Source of the DNA: Roseiarcus sp963761435
Lineage (GTDB): Bacteria; Pseudomonadota; Alphaproteobacteria; Rhizobiales; Beijerinckiaceae
Direction: 5' to 3'
Length of the DNA stretch: 64,000 nucleotides
Assembly (NCBI GenBank): GCA_963761435.1
Contig: CAVXHJ010000017.1
Span: 62,001-126,000 of the forward strand
Shown: positions 46,055-55,556 of the stretch, piece by piece
How positions within the stretch are numbered: position 1 is the stretch's first letter
Layout: the number at the start of each line of letters is the position of its first letter
Translations under genes and position numbers: made by a program
Notes under the pieces: generated by a model
Seen by the model: the letters and a program-made list of their open reading frames with translations, nothing else
Database searches by the model: none
Told to the model about the DNA's origin: nothing

Positions 46055-47086
46055 TTACTGCCTGCCGCCCCGCCCCCGCGACGCCAGCGCCCACAGCGCC
46101 CGCGTCGCCAGAACCTCGGCCAGCCGCGGATCGCCTCGAACCCGCGCGCTCGCCTGACGAACCGCGGGCAGCCGCTGGGCGATCGACTCCGAGGTCCACC
46201 GCTCAGCCTGCCTCGCCAGCGCGCGACGGGCGGACGGCGGCAATCTGACGAACAGCGTCTGGCAGGCGGCGTCGAACGCCCGGCCCTGATCCATTTCGAG
46301 CCGGATGCGATGCAAAAGAAGCATCCGCTGAATGAGCTTCGTCATCAGATGGTCCGCGTCGCCGCCCTCATGGAAGAAGCGGGTTAGCGCCGTCTCGACC
46401 GCCCTGAGGTCGCCGAGCAAAGCCTGATTGAGGACCTCGTCGAGATTGGATGGCGCGGCGTCGGCGACGATCGCCTCGACGTCCTCGACCGTGATGCGCG
46501 ACGTTCCCCGCGCATAGAGCATCAGTTTGGCGATCTCGCCCCGCGTCGTCTGCCGGTCGGCGCCGGTGAGGTCGACGAGCGCCGCCCGCGCGTCCGGCGC
46601 AATCTTAAGCCCGGCGGCGCGGGCCTCAGCGTCGATCAGGGCTCCGAGAGCGCCCGCATCGTCGGACCAGCATTCGATCGACGCGCTTGCCGGCGACGCT
46701 TCGAACGCGCTCCTCAGGCCCGTTCCCTTCTTGAGCTGTCCCGTCTTGACCACGATCGCGCAGTCGGCCGGCGGCCGGGCGAACAACGGCTCGAGCGCCG
46801 GCAGAAGATCGCGCATCTGCGCGTCGATCCAGATTGCCCGCGCGCCCCCGAACATCGAGATCGCATAGGCCTCGTCGGCGAGCGCGCCGGGATCGCGCGC
46901 GACCGCGTCGCCTTCCAGGCGGGTCAGCCGCAGGGGGTCCATCTCGGCCCCGATCAGGCGGCGAACGATCGCCTTCACCCGCTCATGCGCAAGTCCCTCG
47001 TCGGGCCCATGCACGAGGTAGAAGCGGATATCCTTCGGCAGCCGCTCGATGAAGCCGTCGGCGGCGGCGCTGGTGACGACGGTCAC
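46055..47086 (-). CDS. holA: DNA polymerase III subunit delta
   Basis: Clamp-loader subunit that opens the sliding clamp, about 343 residues. The family pattern begins at FIERLPKDIRFYLVHGPDEG and includes LIGAEMDP, RLTRLEGDAV, the Gly-rich YAISMFGGARAIWI and the middle-domain LTGADRQTTRGEIAKL. The C-terminal third shows the three-helix bundle pattern. No ATG fits the usual start; GTG at 47086 is chosen, and ATG at 47164 would add ~26 unconserved residues, so the start is uncertain. The genome order parB-holA is the usual one; the usual lptE-leuS neighbours are absent. Confidence 0.88.
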   Translation of the reverse strand: MTVVTSAAADGFIERLPKDIRFYLVHGPDEGLAHERVKAIVRRLIGAEMDPLRLTRLEGDAVARDPGALADEAYAISMFGGARAIWIDAQMRDLLPALEPLFARPPADCAIVVKTGQLKKGTGLRSAFEASPASASIECWSDDAGALGALIDAEARAAGLKIAPDARAALVDLTGADRQTTRGEIAKLMLYARGTSRITVEDVEAIVADAAPSNLDEVLNQALLGDLRAVETALTRFFHEGGDADHLMTKLIQRMLLLHRIRLEMDQGRAFDAACQTLFVRLPPSARRALARQAERWTSESIAQRLPAVRQASARVRGDPRLAEVLATRALWALASRGRGGRQ

Positions 47087-47180
47087 CGGCTCGAGCTCGA
47101 TCGCAAGTTCATCACGGTCCCAGGCTTTCGCGCCATGGCGAAATCGTCTAGAGGCGAGGCGCATTTAGTGTCAGCGTCGC

Positions 47181-47270
47181 CGTCATTGCGAGCGAAGCGA
47201 AGCAATCCAGAAGAACGTCGAGCGCCTACGGCCCCTGGATTGCTTCGTCGCTTCGCTCCTCGCAATGACG
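47181..47270. repeat. GCAATCC-type palindromic repeat between holA and leuB
   Basis: CGTCATTGCGAGCGAAGCGA and CAATCCAG pair with CTGGATTGCTTCGTCGC through CTCGCAATGACG at 47235-47270. It is a longer-armed copy of the family at 5297 and 44610. It fills most of the divergent holA-leuB spacer. Confidence 0.75.
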
Positions 47271-47338
47271 ATGCCGCCTGAACGCGACGTGCTCTAGCAC
47301 ACGACTCCGCACTCTCAGAAGACGCATCGCGAGTGAAC

Positions 47339-48484
47339 ATGACGACCTTCAAGCTCCTTCTGCTCCCCGGCGACGGCATCGGCCCGGAGGTCATGGCCGA
47401 GGTCGAGAAGATCATTGGCTTCTTCGGCCGCGAGGGGGTCGCCAAATTCGAGATTGAAAAGGGGCTGGCCGGCGGTTGCGCCTACGACGCGCATGGGCAA
47501 GCGATCAGCAATTCGGACATGGCTCTTGCCGCCGCGTCCGACGCGGTGCTGTTCGGCGCGGTCGGCGGTCCGAAGTGGGACGGGGTCGCTTATGACGTTC
47601 GCCCGGAGGCGGGGCTCCTGCGATTGCGGAAAGACCTCGCCCTCTACGCCAATCTGCGGCCGGCGATCTGCTATCCGGCGCTTGCTTCGGCTTCTTCGCT
47701 CAAGCGCGAGGTCGTCGAGGGGCTCGACATCATGATCGTGCGCGAGCTCACCGGCGGCGTCTATTTCGGCGAGCCGAAGCAGATCATCGATCTCGGCAAC
47801 GGACAGAAGCGCGCCATCGACACCCAGGTTTATGACACGTTCGAAATCGAGCGGATCGGACGGACCGCCTTCGAACTCGCGCGCAAGCGCGGAAACAAGG
47901 TGACGTCGGGCGAGAAGCGCAATGTGATGAAGTCCGGCGTGCTGTGGAACGAGGTGATGACCGCCCTCCACAAGCGTGAATATCCGGACGTCAAGCTCGA
48001 GCATCAGCTCGCCGACGCGCTGGGGATGCAGCTTGTGCGCTGGCCGAAGCAATTCGACGTCATCGTCACCGACAACCTGTTCGGCGACATGCTCTCTGAC
48101 GTCGCCGCGATGCTGACCGGATCGCTCGGCATGCTGCCATCGGCCTCGCTCGGCGACATTGAGCCCAAAAGCGGTCGGCGCAAGGCGCTCTACGAGCCGG
48201 TGCACGGATCGGCGCCCGACATCGCCGGCAAGGGGCTCGCCAATCCGATCGCTATGATCGGCTCGTTCGGGATGGCGCTGCGCTATTCGTTCGGGCTCGG
48301 CGACCCCGCCGACAGGCTCGACGCGGCGATCGCCCGCGTGCTCGCGGACGGCCTCAGGACCGCTGATATCCGCGGCGACGACGACCGTCTGGTCTCGACC
48401 AGCGAGATGGGCGACGCGATCGTGGCCGAGCTCGCCCGGAATTCCGGTTCGAGCAAACCCAGCGCGCCTAATTCCACCCGTTGA
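47339..48484 (+). CDS. leuB: 3-isopropylmalate dehydrogenase
   Basis: NAD-dependent oxidative decarboxylation of 3-isopropylmalate in leucine biosynthesis, 381 residues. GDGIGPEVMAEVEKI is at the N-terminus, GAVGGPKWD and RELTGGVYFGEP carry substrate-binding residues, VTDNLFGDMLSDVAAM carries the metal ligands, and EPVHGSAPDIAG is the NAD site. The ATG at 47339 is preferred over the GTG at 47333. It is convergent with tadC, and the two coding ends overlap by 17 bp. Confidence 0.96.
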   Translation: MTTFKLLLLPGDGIGPEVMAEVEKIIGFFGREGVAKFEIEKGLAGGCAYDAHGQAISNSDMALAAASDAVLFGAVGGPKWDGVAYDVRPEAGLLRLRKDLALYANLRPAICYPALASASSLKREVVEGLDIMIVRELTGGVYFGEPKQIIDLGNGQKRAIDTQVYDTFEIERIGRTAFELARKRGNKVTSGEKRNVMKSGVLWNEVMTALHKREYPDVKLEHQLADALGMQLVRWPKQFDVIVTDNLFGDMLSDVAAMLTGSLGMLPSASLGDIEPKSGRRKALYEPVHGSAPDIAGKGLANPIAMIGSFGMALRYSFGLGDPADRLDAAIARVLADGLRTADIRGDDDRLVSTSEMGDAIVAELARNSGSSKPSAPNSTR

Positions 48485-49445
48485 TCTGGACCATCGCCGG
48501 GGTCAGGATGGCGGCGAAGAGGCCGGGGAGGAAGAACAGGATCATTGGCACGGTGAGGGTCGGCGGCAGCGCCGCCGCCTTTTTCTCGGCCGCCGTCATG
48601 CGTTGGTCACGGCTCTCCTGACTGAGAACCCGGAGCGCCGCTCCGAGCGGCGTGCCGTAGCGCTCCGACTGGGAAAGGACTGTCGTCAGCGAACGAACCA
48701 ACTCAAGCCCAGTCCTCGCGCCCAAATTGTCAAATGCGATCCGCCGCTCGGCGAGATAGGACATTTCCGCCGCCAGAAGTCCCATTTCCTCCGCCATCGA
48801 GACACTCTCCACGCCGATCTCCAAACTAACCCTGCGCACCGCATGCTCGATCGACATTCCCGATTCCGCGCAGATGAGAAGCAGATCAAGGGTGTTGGGA
48901 AAGGCGCGCTCGAGTTCCTTCTTCCGTTTGACGGTCTTGTTGCGCAAGAACAACTCGGGGGCCTTGATGCCGAGGTAGCTGGCCGCGATCGCCACCCCGA
49001 TCTTGATCATGATCGGTTGATTCCATTTGATGATCCCGAATTCATAGACGACGACGGCCAGGAAAAAGGCAATCGGGGCCGCCAGGCGGAACGCGAGAAA
49101 GGCATATTCGGCTCCGGCGCCGCGAAAGCCGGCCATGGCCAACTGCATCTTGGCCTTTTCGGTGCTGAGCCAGCTCGTCAGGTTGAGCGTTTCAACGAGT
49201 TGCTTGACGAGACCGCTCGGCTTCACCCTGAGCGTCGTCCTGCTCTGGGCCGCCTGAAGCCGCTCGCGCTCGCGCGCGCGGATGCGCTCCCGCTCCGAGC
49301 TGACCGCTTTGATGCGGCGCGACATCGTATCCGGCTGAAGCCAAGGCATCGCGGCCGTTAGGACCGTCGCGGCCGACCCGATCGCTGCGAACAGAATCGC
49401 AAGAAAATGGGCGTCCGAGAGTTTGGCGAGAAATTCATCCAGCAT
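48468..49445 (-). CDS. tadC: Tad pilus assembly platform protein TadC
   Basis: Inner-membrane platform protein of the Tad (tight adherence) pilus, 325 residues, with a GspF-type domain (FPNTLDLLLICAESGMSIEH, FDNLGARTGLELVRS) and three or four membrane segments. It pairs with TadB, encoded 14 bp upstream. The ATG at 49445 is preferred; the frame continues upstream through tadB without meaning. It is the last gene of the Tad operon in this window. Confidence 0.93.
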   Translation of the reverse strand: MLDEFLAKLSDAHFLAILFAAIGSAATVLTAAMPWLQPDTMSRRIKAVSSERERIRARERERLQAAQSRTTLRVKPSGLVKQLVETLNLTSWLSTEKAKMQLAMAGFRGAGAEYAFLAFRLAAPIAFFLAVVVYEFGIIKWNQPIMIKIGVAIAASYLGIKAPELFLRNKTVKRKKELERAFPNTLDLLLICAESGMSIEHAVRRVSLEIGVESVSMAEEMGLLAAEMSYLAERRIAFDNLGARTGLELVRSLTTVLSQSERYGTPLGAALRVLSQESRDQRMTAAEKKAAALPPTLTVPMILFFLPGLFAAILTPAMVQINGWN

Positions 49446-49459
49446 CGGCGCAATCTCGA

Positions 49460-50419
49460 TTAAAAGTCGAACGCGATCATCTTTTTCATCATTGCAACTC
49501 CAATTCCCATCCAGCAGATGGCGATAACGGAAATCATTCGCCCGTGGCTCGTCGTCCATAGCAGCGAGACGTAATTCGGGGACGAAACGTATAGCGCTCC
49601 GACGACGAGAAACGGCACGGCGCCGATAATCGCTGCCGAGGCTTTCGCTTCCATCGACATCGCGCTGATTTTTCCCTTCATTTTCTTGCGCTCGCGCAAC
49701 ACGCGAGAAAGATTGCCCATGGCTTCGGAAAGGTTTCCACCTGATTTGCCCTGGATGGCGATGACGATCGAAAAGAAGTTTGTCTCGGCGATCGGAACCC
49801 GCTGCGCCATCCGTTCGACGGCCTCGGGGAGGGTCATTCCGATCGACAGCGCCTCGACAACTCTGCGAAACTCAGACTTCACCGGTTCCGGGCTTTCAAC
49901 CGCAGCGATCCGGATCGTATCGCCGAGCGGCAGGCCGGACTTGATGCCGCGCACGATGATGTCGATCGCAGTGGGGAAATTGGCGATGAACTTGTTGATC
50001 CGGCGAATCCGGAGGCGCGCCAGCGTGAGTTGCGGCAGTCCAATGGAGCCCGTCACGCCGACCAGCACCATGAGCACCGCGCTTTTCAACTCGACATAAG
50101 CGACGGCGCTGAGAAACAGGCCAAGAAGCAGGCTTCCAATCCAATATTGCTGGGGCGTGATGGAGAGTCCGGCCTGATCGATCCGGGTCGCCAGGCTCAC
50201 CCGCCGCTTTCCCTTTCGCTCGATATCGCGGAGGCCATCGGCGATCTGCTTTTTGCGCGCGGTTCGGTCAACGCTCGCAGACGCGCTCAGGGCCTTGGCG
50301 TCGCTTCTCGTTACAGCGGCGCGGCGCTTGTCGGCTCGCGAGTCTCCGCCGACAAAGGCGAACGCCAGACCGCCAAATCCGATCGCCAGACATCCTGCGA
50401 CAGCTATCGGATTGACCAT
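49460..50419 (-). CDS. tadB: Tad pilus assembly platform protein TadB
   Basis: Second platform protein, 319 residues. An N-terminal membrane segment is followed by a cytoplasmic region and a GspF-type domain (FIANFPTAIDIIVRGIKSGL, GKSGGNLSEAMGNLS), then two C-terminal membrane segments. It works with TadC and the CpaF ATPase to extrude the pilus. It lies 26 bp after cpaF. Confidence 0.93.
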   Translation of the reverse strand: MVNPIAVAGCLAIGFGGLAFAFVGGDSRADKRRAAVTRSDAKALSASASVDRTARKKQIADGLRDIERKGKRRVSLATRIDQAGLSITPQQYWIGSLLLGLFLSAVAYVELKSAVLMVLVGVTGSIGLPQLTLARLRIRRINKFIANFPTAIDIIVRGIKSGLPLGDTIRIAAVESPEPVKSEFRRVVEALSIGMTLPEAVERMAQRVPIAETNFFSIVIAIQGKSGGNLSEAMGNLSRVLRERKKMKGKISAMSMEAKASAAIIGAVPFLVVGALYVSSPNYVSLLWTTSHGRMISVIAICWMGIGVAMMKKMIAFDF

Positions 50420-50445
50420 GCTGACTACCTATCCCCGCTCAAACT

Positions 50446-51855
50446 CTACGGCGCGTCGCCGACTTCCGAAATATCCAGGGCTGCGGCGAGGCGGGCCTCT
50501 TCTCCGTACATCCGCGCCCGGTCCCAAAATCTTGGCCGGCCGATGCCGGTCGACCGATGCCGTCCCTTCAACCTGCCCTGAGCGTCCTCGCCCAGTATTT
50601 CGAAGACAAACAGATCCTGGGTGATCACGACGTCGCCCTCCATGCCGATGACCTCGGTCACATGCGTGATTCGGCGGGATCCATCGCGGAGACGCGCGGC
50701 CTGAATGATGATGTCGACAGAAGACGTAACCATTTCGCGAATCGTCTTCATCGGCAGCGCGTATCCGCCCATCGTGATCATCGACTCGACGCGGCTGAGC
50801 GCTTCGCGAGGAGAGTTCGCGTGCAGGGTGCCCATCGACCCGTCGTGACCCGTGTTCATCGCCTGAAGGAGGTCGAAAGCCTCCGGTCCGCGGACCTCGC
50901 CCACGATGATGCGTTCCGGCCGCATGCGCAGGCAGTTCCTGACCAGATCGCGCATGGTGATCTGTCCAACGCCTTCGAGATTCGGCGGTCTCGTCTCGAG
51001 CCGCACGACGTGGGGCTGCTGCAGCTGGAGCTCCGCTGCATCCTCGCAAGTGATGATTCGCTCGTCGACGTCGATGTAATTCGTCAGGCAGTTCAGCAAG
51101 GTCGTCTTGCCGGAGCCCGTGCCGCCGGAAATGATGACGTTGCAGCGGACGCGACCGATGATTTTGAGGATTTCGGCGCCGGCCGGCGAGATCGCGCCAA
51201 ATCGGACCAATTGGTCGAGCGTAAGCTTGTCGCGCCTGAACTTGCGGATCGTGAGCGCCGCGCCGTCGATCGCCAGAGGCGGCGCGATGACGTTGACGCG
51301 CGAGCCGTCGAGCAGGCGGGCGTCGCAGATCGGCGAGGCTTCGTCGACGCGTCGTCCGACCTGGCTGACAATTCGCTGGCAGATGTTCATCAGCTGCGCG
51401 CTGTCGCGGAAGCGGACGTTAGTGAGTTGGATCTTGCCTCCGACTTCGATGAAGCATCGCGTTGGTCCATTGACCATGATGTCCGCGATATCGTCTCGCG
51501 CGAGGAGCGGCTCAAGCGGACCGAACCCCAGCACGTCGTTGCAGATGTCGTCGAGCAGGTCTTCCTGCTCGGCGATCGACAAGACCAAATTCTTGATCGT
51601 CACGATCTCGTGGACGATGTCCCGAATCTCCTCCCGCGCGCTTTCGGGATCGAGCTTGGACAGCGCGGCAAGATCGATCGCCTCGATCAAGGCGCCGAAG
51701 ATCAGGGATTTGGTCTGAAAATAGGTCTCCGAGCGTCGTTCGTTCTGAACGGGCGGACTCGCAGCAGGCTGAGGCTTGGGCGGCTCGACCACCGCCGCCC
51801 CCGCAGCGACGCGTGATTCGACGACCTGGCCGCCACTCGCGCGCTTGCCGAACAT
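50446..51855 (-). CDS. cpaF: Tad pilus ATPase CpaF/TadA
   Basis: Hexameric secretion ATPase that powers pilin polymerisation, 469 residues. It has the CpaF-type N-terminal domain (LGFGPLEPLLARDDIADIMV), Walker A GGTGSGKTT near residue 245, the Asp box ITCEDAAELQL, Walker B IIVGEVRGPEAFD and the His box MGTLHANSP. The first ~45 residues are a variable Pro/Ala-rich leader. It is encoded between cpaE and tadB in the standard order. Confidence 0.95.
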   Translation of the reverse strand: MFGKRASGGQVVESRVAAGAAVVEPPKPQPAASPPVQNERRSETYFQTKSLIFGALIEAIDLAALSKLDPESAREEIRDIVHEIVTIKNLVLSIAEQEDLLDDICNDVLGFGPLEPLLARDDIADIMVNGPTRCFIEVGGKIQLTNVRFRDSAQLMNICQRIVSQVGRRVDEASPICDARLLDGSRVNVIAPPLAIDGAALTIRKFRRDKLTLDQLVRFGAISPAGAEILKIIGRVRCNVIISGGTGSGKTTLLNCLTNYIDVDERIITCEDAAELQLQQPHVVRLETRPPNLEGVGQITMRDLVRNCLRMRPERIIVGEVRGPEAFDLLQAMNTGHDGSMGTLHANSPREALSRVESMITMGGYALPMKTIREMVTSSVDIIIQAARLRDGSRRITHVTEVIGMEGDVVITQDLFVFEILGEDAQGRLKGRHRSTGIGRPRFWDRARMYGEEARLAAALDISEVGDAP

Positions 51856-51920
51856 TGGTCAAATCCCCTTCCGCTGGTGCGGACGCCCAGCGGAGACAGC
51901 GCCAGCCGCCTGAAGGCAGG

Positions 51921-53195
51921 TCATTTTCTCTTGCGCCCAAGTCTCGCGATGAGCGGCTCGAGAACGCCCCGCTTGGGCTTTCGTACCTCCGTCCTACCGG
52001 CAAGCGTCGAGGCGAGATCGGTGAAGACCAGGGCGGTTTTGCCATTCGGTTCGATCTCAGCGATCATCTGTCCGTTGTTGGCTGCGGCCCCGAAAAGCTT
52101 CGCGTCGTGTGAGATCACCGCGGTTGGATCGGTCTCCACCGCCTTGGCGAATTCGGCGGCGGCGATCTCCGGCCGCTTGAGCATGCCGACGCCATTCAGG
52201 ACGAGCCGCGATGGCGCGTCGTTCAGGCGGGCGCCCTTCACGTTGTCGATCAGATTCTTGGTGTTGCGAAGATTCGCGAGGTCGGGGCTCGCGACGACGA
52301 TCACCTCGTCGGCGGAGACGAGAATCCGTCGCGCCCAGCCCGACCATAGATGCGGCACATCGACCACGACCCAGGGCGTCGACGCGCGCATGGCGTCGAG
52401 CAGCGAGTTGAACGAGGCCTCGCTGAAGTCGAGCACGCGATCAAGCGTGGCGGGCGCCGCCAACAGACTAAGCTTTTCGCCGCACTTCGAGAGCAGGCGC
52501 TCCACCAGCACGGCGTCGACCCGATCCGGGGCGAACACCGCCTCCGCAACGCCCTGAGGAGGATCCTGATTGTAGTCGAGTCCCGCGGTTCCAAAGGCAA
52601 GATCGAAATCGGCGATGATCGTCGCCATTTCCGTCACCGAAGCCAGGCTCCACGCCAGATTGTGGGCGACGGTGGATGCTCCCACTCCGCCCTTGGCGCC
52701 GACGACGGCAATCACCCGCCCAAGCGGCTTCGCGCCCGGTACGCTGAACATCTGGGAGATCGCTTGAACGAAGTCGACGACGCCAAACGGGGTCACCAGA
52801 TATTCGCTGACGCCGCGGGCGATGAGCTGCCGGTAGAGAATGATGTCATTGAGCTTGCCAAGGACGACCACTTTGGTTCCGGCGTCACAATACTGCGCGA
52901 GCTCTTCGAGCTGCTCGAGCAGCGCCTCTCGGCCGGCGGGAGCTTCGAGGACGACCACGTTCGGCGTCGGCGCGCTTTTATAGGCCTCAACCGCGGCCGG
53001 CGCCCCGCCCATGTTCAACTTCACATGCGCTTTCGCCATTCTGCGGTCGGAAACGGCAGCGTTGATGACGGCGGCGATCGCGGGCGATTCGCAAAACGCC
53101 TGGATCGATACGCGCGGCACCGGATCGATTTGCGCGACGGGACGATCCGCCGGCGCCCCGTCGTCGGTCCCCTCATCGGCGTAAAGCGCCTTCAT
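51921..53195 (-). CDS. cpaE: Pilus localisation ATPase CpaE/TadZ
   Basis: MinD/ParA-like ATPase that places the Tad machine at a cell pole, 424 residues. The N-terminal receiver-like domain (VVVLEAPAGREALLEQLEEL) is followed by the ATPase with GAKGGVGASTVAHN. As in other CpaE proteins the Walker A is non-canonical: it lacks the conserved KT pair of ParA. DFDLAFGTAGLDYN and VVVDVPHLWSGW complete the nucleotide site. It lies 3 bp after cpaD. Confidence 0.93.
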   Translation of the reverse strand: MKALYADEGTDDGAPADRPVAQIDPVPRVSIQAFCESPAIAAVINAAVSDRRMAKAHVKLNMGGAPAAVEAYKSAPTPNVVVLEAPAGREALLEQLEELAQYCDAGTKVVVLGKLNDIILYRQLIARGVSEYLVTPFGVVDFVQAISQMFSVPGAKPLGRVIAVVGAKGGVGASTVAHNLAWSLASVTEMATIIADFDLAFGTAGLDYNQDPPQGVAEAVFAPDRVDAVLVERLLSKCGEKLSLLAAPATLDRVLDFSEASFNSLLDAMRASTPWVVVDVPHLWSGWARRILVSADEVIVVASPDLANLRNTKNLIDNVKGARLNDAPSRLVLNGVGMLKRPEIAAAEFAKAVETDPTAVISHDAKLFGAAANNGQMIAEIEPNGKTALVFTDLASTLAGRTEVRKPKRGVLEPLIARLGRKRK

Positions 53196-53198
53196 GAA

Positions 53199-53933
53199 TC
53201 ACTGTCCCCCGCCGACCTGCGTCCCGATCGGGACCAGCACGGTGTCCTTCCACTGCGTGCCCGGATCCTGGCCGGCGCGGACGGCCTCGATCGCGCGGGT
53301 GCGCATGGCGACATCAGATGGCCCGAGGGCGTGCGGCTGCACGAAATCGCGCGGGTCGTCGACCTGAGCCGCAATCATCGATTGAGTGGCGCACCCGAAG
53401 TTCGAATAGGGTTCGTTCTTCCACCCTTCGACCGATGATCCCGAGGCCAAGTCCTCCGGCCACTGACCACACTGGGTCGGAACAATCGCTTTGAGCCCCG
53501 TGAACGAGACACGCACCGGCGGCGCCGCGCCATCGTTCGGCGGCAGATAGGCTCCGACGGCGATTCTGCCTTTGAGCCCCGCGGCGAGAAGCGCTCTGCG
53601 GACCTCGTAGACGGCGACCGAGTTTGGATTCGCTCCCTCAGGCGTCTGAACCATGACTGTGCCGGGGGAGCCATAGTGGCGATAGCGCTCGACGAAGGCG
53701 CGGATGTTCGCCCTCGAGCGGTCATCGAGGGCGCCGCCCACAGGATAGAGGTCCATGGTTGTAGGCGCGGCGGCGACCACGACCGGATGGCGCTGCTCGA
53801 AGCTGCCTGGGAACGCGGGGTCTGAGGAGGCGTATTGAGCGCCGCAGCCGCTGAGAGCGGAAGCGGCGCCGCCCGCGATACACAACTTCAAGACCTGCGC
53901 GGCGAACATTGGTCCTGCGCGGAGAGCAGCCAT
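53199..53933 (-). CDS. cpaD: Pilus assembly lipoprotein CpaD
   Basis: Outer-membrane lipoprotein helping the CpaC secretin, 244 residues. A type II signal peptide ends in the lipobox LSGC with lipidated Cys30. The body has the CpaD pattern RANIRAFVERYRHYG and C-terminal CATQSMIAAQVDDPRDFVQP. AAGGAT precedes the ATG at 53933. It lies between cpaC and cpaE. Confidence 0.9.
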   Translation of the reverse strand: MAALRAGPMFAAQVLKLCIAGGAASALSGCGAQYASSDPAFPGSFEQRHPVVVAAAPTTMDLYPVGGALDDRSRANIRAFVERYRHYGSPGTVMVQTPEGANPNSVAVYEVRRALLAAGLKGRIAVGAYLPPNDGAAPPVRVSFTGLKAIVPTQCGQWPEDLASGSSVEGWKNEPYSNFGCATQSMIAAQVDDPRDFVQPHALGPSDVAMRTRAIEAVRAGQDPGTQWKDTVLVPIGTQVGGGQ

Positions 53934-53985
53934 GAGGGCTATCCTTCTCAGTTCTGAAAAATATCCTGGCGAAGCACGACAAGGC

Positions 53986-55513
53986 CTATTGGGTGATGAA
54001 TCCGATCTTGCCTGCGTAGCCGGGCATCGGCTGCAGCGATGGTGACGTGGAATAGATCCGGTTGACACGGCCGAGGAACCAGGTTTGCGGGTCGCTGGCG
54101 TCCTGGAAATTCTGGTCCGGCCTCACGACCTGGCTGGGATCGACCGCGTGCACGATGTATGGCGTCACCACGATCAACAACTCGGTCTCATTGCGCAGAT
54201 AGTCCCGCGATCGAAACAACGCCCCGAGAACCGGCAGATTCATCAGCGCAGGAAAGCCGTTGATGGCCTGCTGCGTCTGGGTGCTGATCAGGCCGGCGGA
54301 AGCGATCGAACCGCCGGAGGGCAATTCGACCGTGGTGGTGTTGTTGCGGGTCCGGAACCCGGGGATTGTGAGCCCGGCGAAGGTGATTTGGACCGAGTTC
54401 GTCGACGTCCGTGACTTCGGTCGCAATTCGCAGTTGGATACGTCCCGGGGACAAGACGACCGGTGTAAAATTCAGGGTCACGCCGTAGGGCTGTTGCGTG
54501 AACCCAAGCTGGCAGATCCCGGCGTTGACGCCGCTCCCGCACTGCTCGCTGGTGGCGATCGGGATGGTGCCGCCGGCCATGAATTTTGCGCTTTCCCCCG
54601 AGACCGCCGTGACGGTGGGCTCGGCAAGCGTGTGGGCGACGCCCTGGCGCTCGAAGGCCTGGAGGGTGGCGCTCAAGTTTTGGCTCCCCTTGAACCAATT
54701 CAGAGTCGCCTCGGTGGCGGAGACGGCGCCGTTGATGGCGAACGGATTTTCGAGGCTGAAGCTTCCGTTCGGCCCGCTGCCGTTCAAATTGATGCCGAGC
54801 TGCTTGATGATCTCGCGATGAATTTCCGCGACCGTGACGTGCAGACTCACCTGGTCGAGTCCGCGGATGATGAGAGAATTGATGACTTTCCCGCGCGATC
54901 CGGAGGCGGAGCTTCCCCCCGAGCCGCTCGACCCGCTGCCGCCTGAGCCGAGGGATATGGAGACGCCGCCGGTTCCGGGCGTCGACAGCACGCTCGGATC
55001 GTCGACAAAGCCGGAGGCGATATCGAGCGCCTTCTGCGCCTCTTCCGCCGACGCGACCGATCCGGTCAGGATGATCTTGTCCGAGACGGTGCGGACGTGG
55101 ATGTCGTTTCCCGGGATTGCGGCGTTGAGGAGGGCCGACAATTCGCCGACATCCCGGCCGACGGAGACTTCAATAGTCGCGATCTTCCGGCCGTCTCGCG
55201 CCAGTGCAAAGATGCTCGTCTGACCGTTGGCGACTCCAGAAATATAGACCCGGCGCGCGGACCGCACGATCGCGTTGGCGATTTTGGGGTCGCCGACGTA
55301 GATTTCGCCCGCTTCCTCCGGCAGGTCGACGATGACCGACTTGCCGACGCCCAATTGCAGCGTCTTCGCCGCGGCCTCGACCGCGCTGCCCAGTGGTCGC
55401 GTGGAGTCGCTCGAATCCGTGGCGCGGGCGCTTGAAACTGGCGCGAGCGCGAGGAGCGCCGCCGCCATGCCGACGCTGATCCTCGACCAGCTCCGGATGC
55501 GATCGGAGGTCAT
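53986..55513 (-). CDS. cpaC: Pilus secretin CpaC/RcpA, one frame break
   Basis: Outer-membrane secretin forming the pilus exit channel, about 509 residues. A signal peptide (ISVGMAAALLALAPVSSARA) precedes the N-terminal domain and BON-like repeat (GNDIHVRTVSDKIILTGSVA). The secretin domain contains VAEIHREIIKQLGINL and SGESAKFMAGGTIPI, then NSVQITFAGLTIPGFRTRN and FRSRDYLRNETELLIVVTPY. A Gly/Ser-rich linker lies near residue 190. The frame shifts near 54400-54410; on either side the secretin domain continues exactly, so sequence error is likely. Confidence 0.9.
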
Positions 55514-55556
55514 GAGGCGGGCTCCGTCTGTGGGCGGCGATTCAGGAGGGGGCGAC

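Noticed and set aside
50557..51816. A 419-codon plus-strand frame opposite cpaF
   Set aside because: Shadow of the conserved ATPase gene on the other strand.
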